Positions 10,901-22,691 are shown, counted from the first letter of the stretch. The stretch: 64,000 bases of DNA from Scylla paramamosain (GCF_035594125.1 NC_087181.1:14264000-14327999), one strand, 5' to 3'. The notes: generated by a model from the letters alone, not told the origin. A program made the numbers and translations.

Positions 10901-11200
10901 ACACAGCCGCAGGTTCCTCTCATCTTTTATATAAGTTTTAAGTAATGCAGGTGTGTCGATGGCGTTAAGTATTTCCGCTTTACTTATGGCCATTTCGTGT
11001 CGTGAGGTGAGGCAGGAAGGAAGGCAGGGAGGGAAGCAGGCAGGGGCAGGGGCAGGTAGGGACCCCCTCACCACCCCTTGCAGCACCCCAGCCTGGTCCC
11101 CTCGCAGATAGCTTTAAGAGAGTTAGGGAATGTGGTACAAGACCTGAATTCACACACTGATGAGGGTGTTAGGGGTTTGAGTGCTAAGTGATTCTTGTCC
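10901..11200. other. Mixed-sequence island
   Basis: Complex sequence with GC-rich tandem AGGCAGG and CAGGGG runs at 11,005-11,060. On the minus strand a frame reads MAISKAEILNAIDTPALLK at its start but then runs straight into the GGA repeat, so I do not call it a gene. Confidence 0.45.
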
Positions 11201-11213
11201 TAATTCTTCGTGC

Positions 11214-11216
11214 TGG

Positions 11217-11254
<38 letters not shown>

Positions 11255-11470
11255 GTGTTACCTACTGCTTGTACTGTTATTATTAGTGATTTTCTTGTGG
11301 TTCTTCTTGTTCTTGTGCTTTTTGTTTTTGTTGTTCTTGTTCTTGTTCTCCGTGTTCTTCATCTTTTTCTTTCTTTCTTTCTTTATTTCTTTATTTATTT
11401 ATTTCATTCTTCTTCTCCTTCTTCTTCTTCTTCTTCTTCTTCTTCTTCTTCTTCTTCTTCTCGTCCTCCT
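11214..11470. repeat. (TTG)n and (CTT)n pyrimidine-biased block
   Basis: TTG repeats at 11,214-11,250, degenerate CTT/TTG between, and CTT at about 11,405-11,462. Confidence 0.9.
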
Positions 11471-11994
11471 CCTCCTCCATCCACTTTCCCTTCCGTTTCA
11501 CAAAATCACTCGATAAATGACAAGTCTTCTTTGGTGTTCCTTTTCTGCAAAATTTTCCATCAACACTTTTTCATTTTCCCCACCTGTCACCTGTCAAATA
11601 AAGAGGCTGACATTCTTTTTTATCCTCTTTCTTTTTTTTTTTATTCCTCCCTTTCCTCCTCCACCATTATTACCTATCAGGCAGTCGGGAAAATAGTTAA
11701 AGTAATTGTTTGTTTTTTTTACACAGTGTCAGAAAGTCCACAAGTGTGACAGACAGGTAAGGTCCGACTTAAGTGTTCACTAATTATATTGAAGGGAAAC
11801 GTAAAACAAAGCTGAGTTTAAAAGTAAGGTTTTCTACTTGACTTTTCGTTCACTCGTGTTGTTGAAGAGGGAACGAAGAAGGAAGCGAAATTGTTAAAGA
11901 TTTTGCTTTTTCGTTTCTTTTATTTGTATACTTTAGATATGTTATATAGTACATTACTTTTTTTTATGTTGAGATTAGTTTAAGTTATATAAGG
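11471..11994. other. Spacer, T-rich, no gene recognised
   Basis: Mixed to T-rich sequence with a short CTCC run at its left edge. No frame beyond repeat shadows. Confidence 0.5.
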
Positions 11995-12255
11995 TGGTGT
12001 TATCTTGTGCTTTGCTGTTAGGTTAGGTTAGTTTAGGTCAGGTGACATGAGGTGAAGTTAAAACGATGTATTTTGTTATGTTATGTTATGTGAGGTAAAA
12101 TTAGGTTAGATTTGGGTAGGTAAAGCTTTATTGTGTTATGTTGTGCTATGATAAGTGAGGTAAGATGAGGTAAGGTTAAGTTAGTTTAGGTAAAGTTAGG
12201 TTACGTTAAGTTTGTTTAGGTAAGGGTAAGTTAAGTTAGGTTAGTTTAGGTTAAA
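11995..12255. repeat. Degenerate TTAGG-type block
   Basis: GGTTAGGTTAGTTTAGG-like sequence with many GTTAT, GTAAG and GTTAA variants fills the stretch. It lies in the TTAGG orientation, opposite to the block at 5421. A short second patch follows at 12,745-12,757. Confidence 0.8.
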
Positions 12256-12368
12256 TTTTGCAAACTTACACTCAATACACTGTACAATTCCACGCAATTC
12301 TTACCTAACAATTTTTCGAGCCAGTCAACTAGTGAGTACATTAGAAAACTAAAACTTGACTAACTGAC

Positions 12369-12508
<140 letters not shown>

Positions 12509-12752
12509 ACAAAAAAAAACAAAAAAACAAGAGTAACAGCAGCAGTAGCAACAGTGGAGTGTCAGAACGACGAACACCAAGTTTATCACCAAATAAATCC
12601 ACGGGGGAAACAGTGAAAGTGGTTGTGACAGGCAGCTTTAAGTGGCGAATTATGGCAGGGGGAACACGAAGCAAAACCCAGACGTCACCAGAGTCTTATA
12701 CGGACACCAACTCTTTTGCAAGTACTCGTGGTATTGGTGACTCAGGTTAGGT
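12509..12752 (+). other. Candidate open frame of unknown status
   Basis: The plus frame is open from the GA tract to a stop at about 12,750. After a Ser/Asn run it reads SERRTPSLSPNKSTGETVKV and so on, with a normal-looking Ser/Thr-rich composition over about 65 residues. There is no in-frame ATG at its beginning (the first codon usually chosen here would be GTG) and the frame enters TTAGG-like sequence at its end. I recognise no domain and think chance is more likely than a gene. Confidence 0.15.
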
Positions 12753-12759
12753 TAGGTGG

Positions 12760-13340
12760 TGATAATACTAGTGTGGATATGTGAGTCAGTGTGTGGATGA
12801 GTGACACTGGTGGTAACATGTGGTTGTAGTGAGTATGTGGATGGTTGTATGTAAGAGAATTGTATGTGTTTGGTGTGTGTTTGGTGCTTAGGTTATAGAT
12901 GAGAATGGGTTGCTGGAGGGGTGGAGGGCTTGTTGGAGAGGTGCGACTTTGAGAGTTTGTGCGTCAGGAGTGTGGATGAGTTTAGATTGAAAAGATGTGG
13001 ATTTGACTGTGGATGTGTGGGTAGATGTGGATGGGTGTAAGTAGGAGAGGTATGCGTTCTGAGTTAGTTTATATCATTAGTGGAATGTGATGGTGGTTAT
13101 AGATGTGGGTGTGTGAGTGAGTGGGTGGATAGACCAGTTTGGATGAGTGTGGATAGAATAACTGTGGATTTATAGACGTGGGAGTCAGTTAAATTTATTG
13201 GTGAGGGAGATTATGATGAGTAGTGGTGAAGTGGGTGTGTGAGTCATGTGGATGTGTAGGTGGAGAGTTATTTAGAGACGGGAATGACGTGAGGTGGACT
13301 GCGAAGGTGGATGAGTGGTTTTGTGCCTGTCAGTGGAAAT
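12760..13340. repeat. GT/GGAT-rich degenerate minisatellite
   Basis: Variants of GTGTGGATGAGTG recur irregularly every 15-30 bp for nearly 600 bp. Confidence 0.7.
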
Positions 13341-13359
13341 CCAGATTCTGATTATGATA

Positions 13360-13470
13360 AAGAGGAGGAGGAGGAGTGATCTATGAACGGCTGGTGGTAA
13401 TAGGTACAGACTGGGTGACATGAGGAGGAGGAGGAGGAGAAGGAGGAGGAGGAGGAAGAAGAGGAGGGTA
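13360..13470. repeat. (GGA)n clusters
   Basis: Two GGA runs at about 13,362-13,377 and 13,421-13,468. Confidence 0.88.
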
Positions 13471-13612
13471 CAGGATACAGACAAACAAAAGAGAAAAAAA
13501 GAAAACGAGAACAAGAAAAGAAAGGAATGAACGAGAAGTGATGTGAAGTGGACAAGATTACTCGCCCTAAATTGCAGTTTGTGATTAAGGACACAAAGAA
13601 CTCATAAACTTT

Positions 13613-13614
<2 letters not shown>

Positions 13615-13701
<87 letters not shown>
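13615..13701. repeat. (GA)n microsatellite
   Basis: Uninterrupted GA for about 87 bp. Confidence 0.97.
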
Positions 13702-13703
<2 letters not shown>

Positions 13704-14044
13704 CCCAACTTAACACCGCTACAAACAAACAAACAAACAAGGAAAACCAATAAACAGTCTCAGCTTCAATGCATGCTCCTGTGTCCCTCCTCCCCTCAGT
13801 TCCTTTTTCCCTTCAGTCTCTTTTTCCCTTACGTCCCTTTTCCCTTCATCACCCTGTGTCCTTCCTCTTACGCCCCTCTTGTCCTGTCATCTTTATCCCT
13901 TTCCCACATTCCCCTTCCCGGCCTATATAAAGAGCGAGAGGGAGGCGGGGGGGGGGGGGCTGGCTAATAGCGGCACCCCACCCCCTTCGTCAGGCAGTGT
14001 TGTGTAACCTTACAATATTCAAGAACGCCTGGGGATACGCATCT
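13702..14044. other. Pyrimidine-rich spacer with a G run
   Basis: TTCCCTTCAG-type short repeats at 13,790-13,930, then a run of ten or more G at about 13,949-13,959. A TATATAAAG motif at 13,924 is the only promoter-like word. Confidence 0.5.
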
Positions 14045-14610
14045 GAGGGCGGGAAGAGGGATGGGAAGAGGTGGGCGGGAAGAGGGTGCGGGAAGAAGGG
14101 GGCGGGAATAGGTGGCCTGGAAGAGGGGTGCAGGAAGAGGGGCCGGGAAGAATAAGCGGGAAGAGGACGGGAAGATGGGGGAGAGGGGGGAAAAGAACCG
14201 GAAGGGGGTGGTAAAGAGAACAGATTTGACGGGAAGAAGGTGGAAATAGTTGGGAAAGGGACGGGAAGAGACGGCCTGGGGGATTGTCTGGTTGAGAGTG
14301 GAGAAGGGAGAGAACGGGAGGAGTTGGTGATGAATATAGGAACGTAGCGGGGAGAGAGACGAAAGGATGAGCAGGAAGTAAGGGATGGTGAATAGGCGGG
14401 AAGATTGACGGGAAGGGAAGAGTGTGATGAAGCTTGGACGAGGAGAGTAATGGAAGATAAGTAGAAGAGGACTAGAGGAGGAACGAAAAGAATGGACGGG
14501 ATGAAGAGCAGGAACGGGAAGAAGGAAGAGAGACGGGAAGAGGTAACAGAGAGACGGGAAGAAGACAGGGAACAGGGAGAGAGGACGTGAAGAGTTGTGG
14601 GAAGAAAAAA
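14045..14610. repeat. GGCGGGAAGAGG-type minisatellite
   Basis: GGCGGGAAGAGG and variants recur irregularly over more than 500 bp, densest at 14,045-14,175. The word GGCGGGAA also matches the E2F consensus, but the tandem arrangement is explained by repeat growth. Confidence 0.75.
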
Positions 14611-14667
14611 GGGAGCAATTATAGTTTAATATTCTATTTTAGATTTTGTTGTGTAATTTTGCACTAA

Positions 14668-14677
14668 CTGTGTGTGT

Positions 14678-14716
<39 letters not shown>

Positions 14717-14776
14717 GTAATCATGTAACATCACCACGTTTCATTTCATATCCACATCTGACAACCAAACACCACC

Positions 14777-14838
<62 letters not shown>

Positions 14839-14880
14839 ACAACAATAACAACAATAACAACAACAACAATAACAGATGAA
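14668..14880. repeat. (GT)n, (CAC)n and (CAA)n
   Basis: GT at 14,670-14,716, CAC at 14,771-14,791 and CAA/AAT at 14,792-14,874. The Cys/Val, His and Gln runs in the plus frame are translations of these three repeats. Confidence 0.93.
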
Positions 14881-15090
14881 AGGAGCAAAAATCACATGAG
14901 TTCCCAGGATGCATCAGTACCTCTAAGAAAAGAACAAACACCCATAACACTAAGGTCCAATTTCCCACCAAGGCACAAGGGGAGTTTCGACCTTAAAGCA
15001 CTACCTATTACAGCTCCTTCTTACCCCGTACTTGACCACGTCGCTCTGTCACCATCTATCAAGGAACTGTTTAACTCCTCTCTCCTTTCC
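14881..15090 (+). other. Short complex island between repeats
   Basis: About 200 bp of non-repetitive sequence. The plus frame reads SSQDASVPLRKEQTPITLRS and remains open into the downstream TCC and CT repeats. No start, splice context or known domain is clear. Confidence 0.2.
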
Positions 15091-15094
15091 TCCT

Positions 15095-15258
15095 TTTTCT
15101 CCTCCTCCTCCTCCTCCTCCTCCTCCTCCTCCTCCTCCTCCTCCTCTTCCTCCTCCTCCTCCTCTTGCTGCTGCCACTCGTCTTCTTTCTGTCCAGACTT
15201 CCTCGTTTATCTTTACTCTCCTATGCAATATGTAATTTCTGACATCTTTCTGCCAATT

Positions 15259-15321
<63 letters not shown>
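15095..15321. repeat. (TCC)n and (CT)n
   Basis: TCC at about 15,102-15,168 and CT at 15,262-15,321. Confidence 0.95.
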
Positions 15322-15327
<6 letters not shown>

Positions 15328-15439
15328 AAAGGTAAAAGAAAGACATTTATCTACACAGAAAATGAATAATATACAGTAATCACGTAAGGAGATTTAAAGA
15401 AGGTTATTCCACTAGTTTTTATTCAGCGTGTGTTTGCAT

Positions 15440-15934
15440 TTTTAGAGTTTTTTTGGAGAGGGTTTTAATTTTTTTCTTTCTTTCTTCATTTTATTGTACT
15501 TTTTGATCTAATACCAAAATGCTTCGTTTAAGAAAAATAATTGTGTTTTACGAATTTTTCAGATGGTTATATTTCTTTTTTTTTTTTTTTTATCATACTA
15601 TTTGAGCTAATACCAAAATGCTTCGTTAAGAAAAAAAAAAACAAAAAAAAACTAAGAATTGTGTTTTAGATTTTTGGGTGAAGTTTTTATTTTCTCTTTC
15701 ACTTTTTTTTTGTACTTCTTGAACAAATACCAAAATACTTCGTTTAGGAAAAATAATCAAAATTGCCTTACACGAGGTAGATCTTTTTTGTAATTTTTTT
15801 TTTTTTTATAATGCTTAGTGAATATCAAAATGGTTTTTAAAGAAAAGAAAAGAATTACATTTTACGGTTTATTTGGAAGGTGATATTTAAATTATCTTTT
15901 TTATTGTACTTCGTCAGCGAGTACCAAATTGCTT

Positions 15935-15972
<38 letters not shown>
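15440..15972. repeat. Degenerate tandem array, five copies, period about 90-117 bp
   Basis: The anchor AATACCAAAATGCTTCGTT recurs at 15,511, 15,611 and 15,727, and more diverged at 15,819 and 15,920. Each is preceded by a T-run and a TTGTACTT-like word and followed by an A-rich stretch and TTGTGTTTTA. The last copy runs into 30 or more A residues (15,937-15,972). Confidence 0.85.
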
Positions 15973-15974
<2 letters not shown>

Positions 15975-16255
15975 AAATCTCAATCTTGGGAAACACACGA
16001 GGTCACCTGGACGGCAATTAATTAGCCACAAATTCACCTGCGAAACGGAATATGAGATTATTGACCTCTTCATTTTTTTCATTTTTTTCTCATTTTCTCT
16101 TCCGCACATTCCGGTTTTTACATTTTTTTTTCTTGATGGCGGGGAAGGAAGGGAGTGATTTTGAGGTTTCTGTGGAATTTAGGAGGATAAAATGTGACTT
16201 CTTGCCTTCCTAAAAATTGTGATGAATCGTGTTTTCTTTTTTGATGTGCTATTTT
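15973..16255. other. Spacer, no gene recognised
   Basis: Complex sequence with AGGTCACCTGGACGGCAATT at 15,999 and T-rich patches. No supported feature. Confidence 0.5.
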
Positions 16256-16278
16256 TGTCGTCGTCGTCGCCGTCGTCT

Positions 16279-16309
<31 letters not shown>

Positions 16310-16314
16310 ACAAT
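16256..16314. repeat. (GTC)n then (TTG)n
   Basis: GTC repeats at 16,258-16,276 and TTG repeats at 16,278-16,308. Confidence 0.9.
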
Positions 16315-16394
16315 TTCTTTCTTTATATATTTATTCCTCCTTTTCTTGTTATTGTTCTTGTTCTTGTTTTTCTAGTTGTTTTCTTGTCTTTTCA

Positions 16395-16805
<411 letters not shown>

Positions 16806-17104
16806 TCGTATTACACATTTTCAACATAATCAGGGATCATCTCACTCATTCGTTCACTCACAGACACTTAATAAATTTCGTTATACACATTAAACCGTAC
16901 AATAGTTTTCGTTCAACAGTTATTTACTCTGTCTCTCCCTTTTTTTCATATATATTCGGGTGGATGGGATGAATGGGAATATATTTTGTCATTTTGCAAT
17001 GTGAAATAAGAGAACGCACCGCACACCAACTCATTAAATAAAGAGTGGCGAGAATTCTTTTTCAATGTGTTGTATATTTTACTGTCCGGGAATGGCGGCG
17101 GCAC
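16806..17104. other. Spacer, no gene recognised
   Basis: Complex sequence of moderate AT content. Ends in GGGAATGGCGGCGGCACGC just before the GA tract. Confidence 0.5.
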
Positions 17105-17199
<95 letters not shown>

Positions 17200-17249
17200 G
17201 CATTATTTATCATTGTCTAACAGAGTACTTTGATGATTTAGGTGTTAGA

Positions 17250-17321
<72 letters not shown>
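17105..17321. repeat. Two (GA)n tracts with matching right flanks
   Basis: GA at 17,105-17,194 and 17,254-17,321. Both end in GAGATTTGG followed by G or A and CA, so the second probably arose by tandem duplication of tract plus flank (about 127-bp shift). Confidence 0.9.
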
Positions 17322-17325
<4 letters not shown>

Positions 17326-17700
17326 ACAGTCATGGTCATAATGTAGTCACTAACAAAACAAAACTGGTAACTCATAAATTTGTCATTATATGGAAAGTAA
17401 TTAAATGGAAGATGAAATGAAGTAAATAAGTAAATTTACATGTAGATGAGAGGAACAAAAAAAAAAATGAAGCAAATGAAAATAGCGGCAAATAAAATAT
17501 AGATTAATGAATGTACGCCAGAAACATTGGTAAAATGAGACAAAAAATATAAAATAGAAATTAAATTAGTGAAAAAACAGAGCCAAGGAAAACAAGAATG
17601 AATAAATAAATGAAAAAAAAGTTAACTACCGCACGTCACATCACAGTAATTTCGAATAAAATTTTGAGGACTCCATAACTTAAATTGCACCAAATTAAGA
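17322..17700. other. AT-rich spacer
   Basis: A-rich sequence with AAATAAAT-like words. No gene recognised. Confidence 0.5.
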
Positions 17701-17712
17701 GAGAGAAAGAGT

Positions 17713-18490
<778 letters not shown>

Positions 18491-18560
<70 letters not shown>
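18491..18560. repeat. (CT)n microsatellite
   Basis: Uninterrupted CT for about 70 bp. Confidence 0.97.
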
Positions 18561-18565
<5 letters not shown>

Positions 18566-18594
18566 TCACCCTCCTACTCTTGGTTTCCACGAGG

Positions 18595-19225
18595 TAGGAT
18601 GAGGAAGAGGAGGAAGAAGGAGAGGAGGAGAAGAACACGAGCAAGATGAAGAAGAATTAAGAAGATAGTGAATAAAGAAAACCAAGAAAAGGAAGAAAGA
18701 AATAAAGAGAAGAAATAACCGGAAGATGGAAACAGGTGAGGAAAAAGAGAGAGAGAGGAAGAGGAGGAAGACTTAAGAAAGAAGTGGATGAAAGACTTAA
18801 GAAAGAAGTGGATGAAGAAAAAAACGAGACAGAAGAGAGGGCTAAAGAAGACACACAGCTTGATGGAACAGGTGAGGAAGAAGAGGAAGAGGAGAAAGAA
18901 GAGGAAAAGGAAGAAGAGGAAGAGTGGGAAGAAGAAGAAGAGTCAAAAAAAGTGAATAAAGAGAGAAATTAAATAAGAAAAGAACAAAAACAAACAAAAA
19001 AAACAGCTACATAGAAACAGACGATAAAGAAGAGGATAAAAAAAAGAGAAAGAAGAAAAAGAGGAGGAAGAGTAAAAAGACAGAGAGAGTTGAGAAGGAA
19101 AGAGAACAAAAAGAAAAAAATAAACAAAAAAAAGATCAAGACAGATAGAAGCAGATGACAAAGAAGAGGATAAAGAGATGAAGAAGAGCAAGAAGAGGAA
19201 GAAGAGGAAGAGGAGGAAGAGCAGA
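18595..19225. repeat. Purine-rich tract with a 24-bp duplication
   Basis: Over 600 bp strongly A/G biased. GACTTAAGAAAGAAGTGGAT occurs at 18,770 and again at 18,794. The segment around AAAAGATCAAGACAGATAGA (19,130) resembles that around 19,010, suggesting a further diverged tandem copy. The Lys/Glu-rich plus frames have no gene context. Confidence 0.75.
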
Positions 19226-19276
19226 CATGAGCCACCTTCAGTAATGGACACGGAACTGCTATTGACAGCCTATCTC

Positions 19277-19472
19277 ATTTGCATATCAATGACCCTCTCT
19301 TGTCCACAATGGGGAGGGAAGGGAAGAGAGGTGCAGGACAGTATGACGTCATTTCTGAACCAATAGGGAGGTGTGAGGATCATGACGTCATTACTGGTAG
19401 CCAATGGGAGCGTGTTGTGGTTATGACGTAATTTCTGAGAGCCAATGAGAAGGCGTTATGACTCTGACGTCA
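19277..19472 (+). promoter_or_regulatory. Promoter-like cluster: octamer plus alternating CRE and CCAAT motifs
   Basis: An octamer ATTTGCAT is at 19,277. Three modules follow, each with a cAMP-response-element word and a CCAAT box in fixed order: TGACGTCA 19,344 with CCAAT 19,360; TGACGTCA 19,383 with CCAAT 19,401; TGACGTAA 19,424 with CCAAT 19,442. A fourth TGACGTCA is at 19,465. Module spacing is 39-41 bp and CRE-to-CCAAT spacing is 16-18 bp. TGACGTCA is the classical CREB/ATF site and CCAAT the NF-Y site; both are typical of proximal promoters. The modules form a tandem repeat of about 40 bp in which the motifs are better kept than the sequence between them. Transcription would most simply run rightwards into the GA tract at 19,517, but no gene is seen there. 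Confidence 0.5.
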
Positions 19473-19516
19473 CGAACGATTTGTACAGTTCGAGTTATTT
19501 TGAGTTAAGTGTGCGT

Positions 19517-19517
19517 T

Positions 19518-19615
<98 letters not shown>

Positions 19616-19774
19616 AGACATTCTTTCCTCTTCCTTTATCTTTTCTTGCTTTTTTTATTTTCTTTATACGTATTTCTTTCTTTTCTTTTTTTCTTCCTTC
19701 CTTCCTTCCATTCTCCCATCCTTCCTTCCCTCCCTCCTTCGTTCTTTCATTCCCTCCTTTTATAGCCTACTTAC

Positions 19775-19847
<73 letters not shown>

Positions 19848-19892
19848 GTAAAGTAAAATACGGAGAGGAGAGAAGATAAACGAGGGAGTGTG

Positions 19893-19962
<70 letters not shown>
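19517..19962. repeat. Three (GA)n tracts with pyrimidine-rich spacer
   Basis: GA at 19,517-19,610, 19,778-19,844 and 19,899-19,962. CTTCC-rich sequence lies at 19,615-19,765. Confidence 0.95.
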
Positions 19963-19964
<2 letters not shown>

Positions 19965-20019
19965 AAAGCAGAAATGAAGAAATAGAGGAAGGGGTGAAGG
20001 GAAAAAACATGAGTAAAGG

Positions 20020-20022
<3 letters not shown>

Positions 20023-20096
<74 letters not shown>

Positions 20097-20297
20097 TAGA
20101 ATGTAAACCTAAGAGAAAAAAATAACAAAAAAATGAATACAAAGAAACATAAAAACAGAATAGAAAAAAATAAAAAGAATGAAAAAAAAAGAATTTTACA
20201 ATAAGTGAAGGAATAAAAGAGAAAAAAAAGATTGATAGAGAAACAAAACGGAATTGAGGACTAAAAAGAATAAAAAAGCAAAAAAATAATTTAACAC

Positions 20298-20379
<82 letters not shown>
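20023..20379. repeat. Two (GA)n tracts with A-rich spacer
   Basis: GA at 20,023-20,092 and 20,305-20,379. The spacer is A-rich with many GAAAAAAA words. Confidence 0.95.
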
Positions 20380-20380
<1 letters not shown>

Positions 20381-20720
20381 ACGTAATGGTGGAAAGAAAG
20401 AAAACGAAAAAAAAAATGTAGATTCTTCCTCTAAAGAAAAAGAGAAAGAAAGGAAAGAAGAAAGAGAGGATAAAGGATATTCGGCTAATAGAAAATGAAA
20501 GTAAAAAAATGAAAATAGACGATGGGAAATAGAAAAGAAAACAATAATAACAAAAGAATAAAATATTGATGAAGGTGAAGAGAAAAAATGAAGGAAAGAG
20601 TTATTTAAGGAAGGTTAGTGTAGCCTTTCACCTCTCTCTCTCCCTCTCTCGCTCTCCTTTCCCTCTCTCTCTCTCTCTCTCTCTCTCCCTCTCCCTCTCC
20701 CATTCCCTCTCCCATACCAA
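20380..20720. repeat. A-rich stretch then degenerate (CT)n
   Basis: A-rich to about 20,600, then CT/CCCTCT repeats at 20,632-20,710. Confidence 0.7.
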
Positions 20721-20967
20721 AATAACTAAAACAGGAAGTATAAAAACTTTAATGTCGTTCCCTGTAAGTAAAATATGCCAGAAGAAATATTGTAAAACGT
20801 GGATTAAAAAGCTTTCAAGTCAATTTACGTGATTCATGAAGTAAACAGAGACGCGCCAGTGGGAGGTTCATCAGAGGAAGGTGAAAAGTAGTAATTAAAG
20901 TAGAAAGAGTGATAATTGAGGTAGAAAGAGTTATAATTAAGGAGAAGCTGATGCGGGAAGGGTCACT

Positions 20968-20971
<4 letters not shown>

Positions 20972-21040
<69 letters not shown>

Positions 21041-21053
21041 GAGAGAGAGAGAA
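20972..21053. repeat. (GA)n microsatellite
   Basis: GA with a single GGTA break near its right end. Confidence 0.96.
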
Positions 21054-21172
21054 GGTATAGGTAGGTATTGTATGTTAGTGAATAAATGAGTGAGTAAATA
21101 ATAAGTTACTTTGTTTTTATGATGTGCTTAAGTGATTTAAAGAAACTTGTAAACTGTAAAGATAAAGATGAA

Positions 21173-21174
<2 letters not shown>

Positions 21175-21236
<62 letters not shown>
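21175..21236. repeat. (CA)n microsatellite next to a LINE 3' end
   Basis: About 60 bp of CA lying 18 bp beyond the poly(A) end of the LINE fragment that follows on the minus strand. Confidence 0.97.
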
Positions 21237-21237
<1 letters not shown>

Positions 21238-21254
21238 GCCCTCACCAAAAACCC

Positions 21255-22096
21255 TTTTTTTTTTTTTTTATGTAGGAGGGACACTGGCCAAGGGCAACAA
21301 AAATCCAATAAAGAAAAAAAAAAAGCCTACTGAGATGTCAATCCCAGAAAAGGGTCCAAGGCGGTAGTAAAAAAGTGAAGAATAAATGTCTTGAAATCTT
21401 GCTCTTAAAGGAATTCAAGTCATAGGAAGATGGAAATACAGAAGCAGGCAGGGAGTTCCAGAGTTTACCAGGGAAAGTATTGTTCGATTGAGAATACTGG
21501 TTAACTCTTGCATTAGAGAGGTGGACAGAATAGGGGTGAGAGAGAGAAGAAAGTCTTGTGCAGCGAGGCCGCGGGAGGAGGGGATGCATGCAGTTAGCAA
21601 GATCAGAAGAGCAGTTAGCACGAAAATAGCGGTAGAAGACAGCTAGAGATGCAACACTGCGACGATGAGAGAGAGGCTGAAGACAGTCAGTTAGAGGAGA
21701 GGAGCTGATGAGACGAAAAGCTTTTTGATTCCACCCTGTCTAGAAGAGCAGTATGAGTGGAACCCCCCAGACATGTGAAGCATACTCCATACATGGACGG
21801 ATAAGGCCCTTGTACAGAGTTAGCAGCTGTGGGGATGAGAAGAACTGGCAGAGACGTCTCAGAACACCTAACTTCATAGAAGCTGTTTTAGCTAGAGATG
21901 AGATGTGAAGTTTTCAGTTCAGATTATAAGTAAAGGACAGATCGAGGATGTTCAGTGTAGAAGAGGGGGGACAGTTGAGTGACATTGAAGAAAATGGGAT
22001 ATTTGTCTGGAAGGTTGTGTCGAGTTGATAGATGGAGGCATTGAACAATACTAAGTTTGCTCTGCCCCTATCAAAAAATTTTAGAAAGATCAGAAG
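21255..22096 (-). mobile_element. 5'-truncated non-LTR retrotransposon (LINE B), 3' end with poly(A)
   Basis: On the minus strand this stretch holds the C-terminal part of a reverse-transcriptase ORF, its stop at 21,338, a short 3' untranslated tail and a run of about 15 A (the T run at 21,255-21,269). A poly(A) 3' end and 5' truncation are the normal outcome of target-primed reverse transcription. I cannot see a clear target-site duplication, since the right flank of the insertion is a CA microsatellite. Sequence beyond about 22,100 no longer reads as this protein, although 22,100-22,300 may hold further non-coding element sequence. Confidence 0.88.
21338..22096 (-). pseudogene. Reverse-transcriptase ORF, C-terminal fragment with one in-frame stop
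   Basis: The minus-strand frame is open from 21,338 to 21,913, stops at TGA 21,914-21,916, and continues in the same frame to 22,096. Upstream of the stop it reads FDRGRANLVLFNAS; downstream it reads LYKGLIRPCMEYASHVWGG, later a VESKAFRLI stretch, and near the end KLWNSLPASVFPSSYDLNSF. From memory this matches the region after the catalytic domain of a LINE ORF2 family that is common in decapod genomes. In that family the codon now TGA is usually tryptophan (TGG), so one G-to-A change explains the break. The catalytic motif and endonuclease are not present in the window. Homology is firm in my judgement; the clade (Jockey-like or other) is not. Confidence 0.87.
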
Positions 22097-22099
22097 TCA

Positions 22100-22380
22100 G
22101 GCGTCCGTGGCTTCTCTGCGTGAAATGACTCCCTCACCACTCCGCGACACGTCAGATGCATAGAAAGCTTTTGCAGAATCGCGCCAGTACATCCCGGGAC
22201 GATGAGTGGAAGGGCAGGCATAAGCTAACGGGAACACCTGGCTGTGAATATCAAGTAATGTGGATATGATTGGAGCGCGCGTGAAAAATGAATCTCGTAT
22301 GATATAGCAGTTTGGAATGAGTGACAGAGGGAATTTCTAGTCATTACTGCGGGGTGGAACTAACATGGGAGAGGAGGGGG
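22100..22380. other. Complex sequence beside the LINE fragment
   Basis: Moderate-GC sequence with CCCGGGACGATGAGTGGAAG at 22,193. It may be older LINE sequence or host flank; I cannot decide. Confidence 0.4.
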
Positions 22381-22385
22381 ATGAG

Positions 22386-22386
<1 letters not shown>

Positions 22387-22453
<67 letters not shown>

Positions 22454-22509
22454 AAGGAATAAACGGTGAGGTTATAATTTCAAACTTTATGAGGATGGTG
22501 GAAATAGTA

Positions 22510-22586
<77 letters not shown>

Positions 22587-22644
22587 AATTAGCTTTATCG
22601 AGTGCTTATTGACAGGAAGAGAAACAGTAGTAGTGATAGAATGT

Positions 22645-22691
<47 letters not shown>

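Noticed and set aside
10909..10930. CCGCAGGTTCCTC, resembling the 3' end of 18S rRNA on the minus strand
   Set aside because: The match is about ten bases, the neighbouring rRNA sequence does not follow and no 5.8S/ITS context exists.
10081..11086. Four overlapping minus-strand frames of 137-226 codons
   Set aside because: They are the pyrimidine strand of a purine tract; Ser/Phe/Leu/Pro only.
12559..12750. 63-codon Ser/Thr-rich frame as a gene
   Set aside because: The assigned start is GTG, upstream is a GA repeat and the end enters a TTAGG-like patch; no domain.
14674..15369. 231-codon frame with Cys-Val, His, Gln, Ser and Leu runs
   Set aside because: It strings together GT, CAC, CAA, TCC and CT microsatellites with only about 65 codons of ordinary sequence between.
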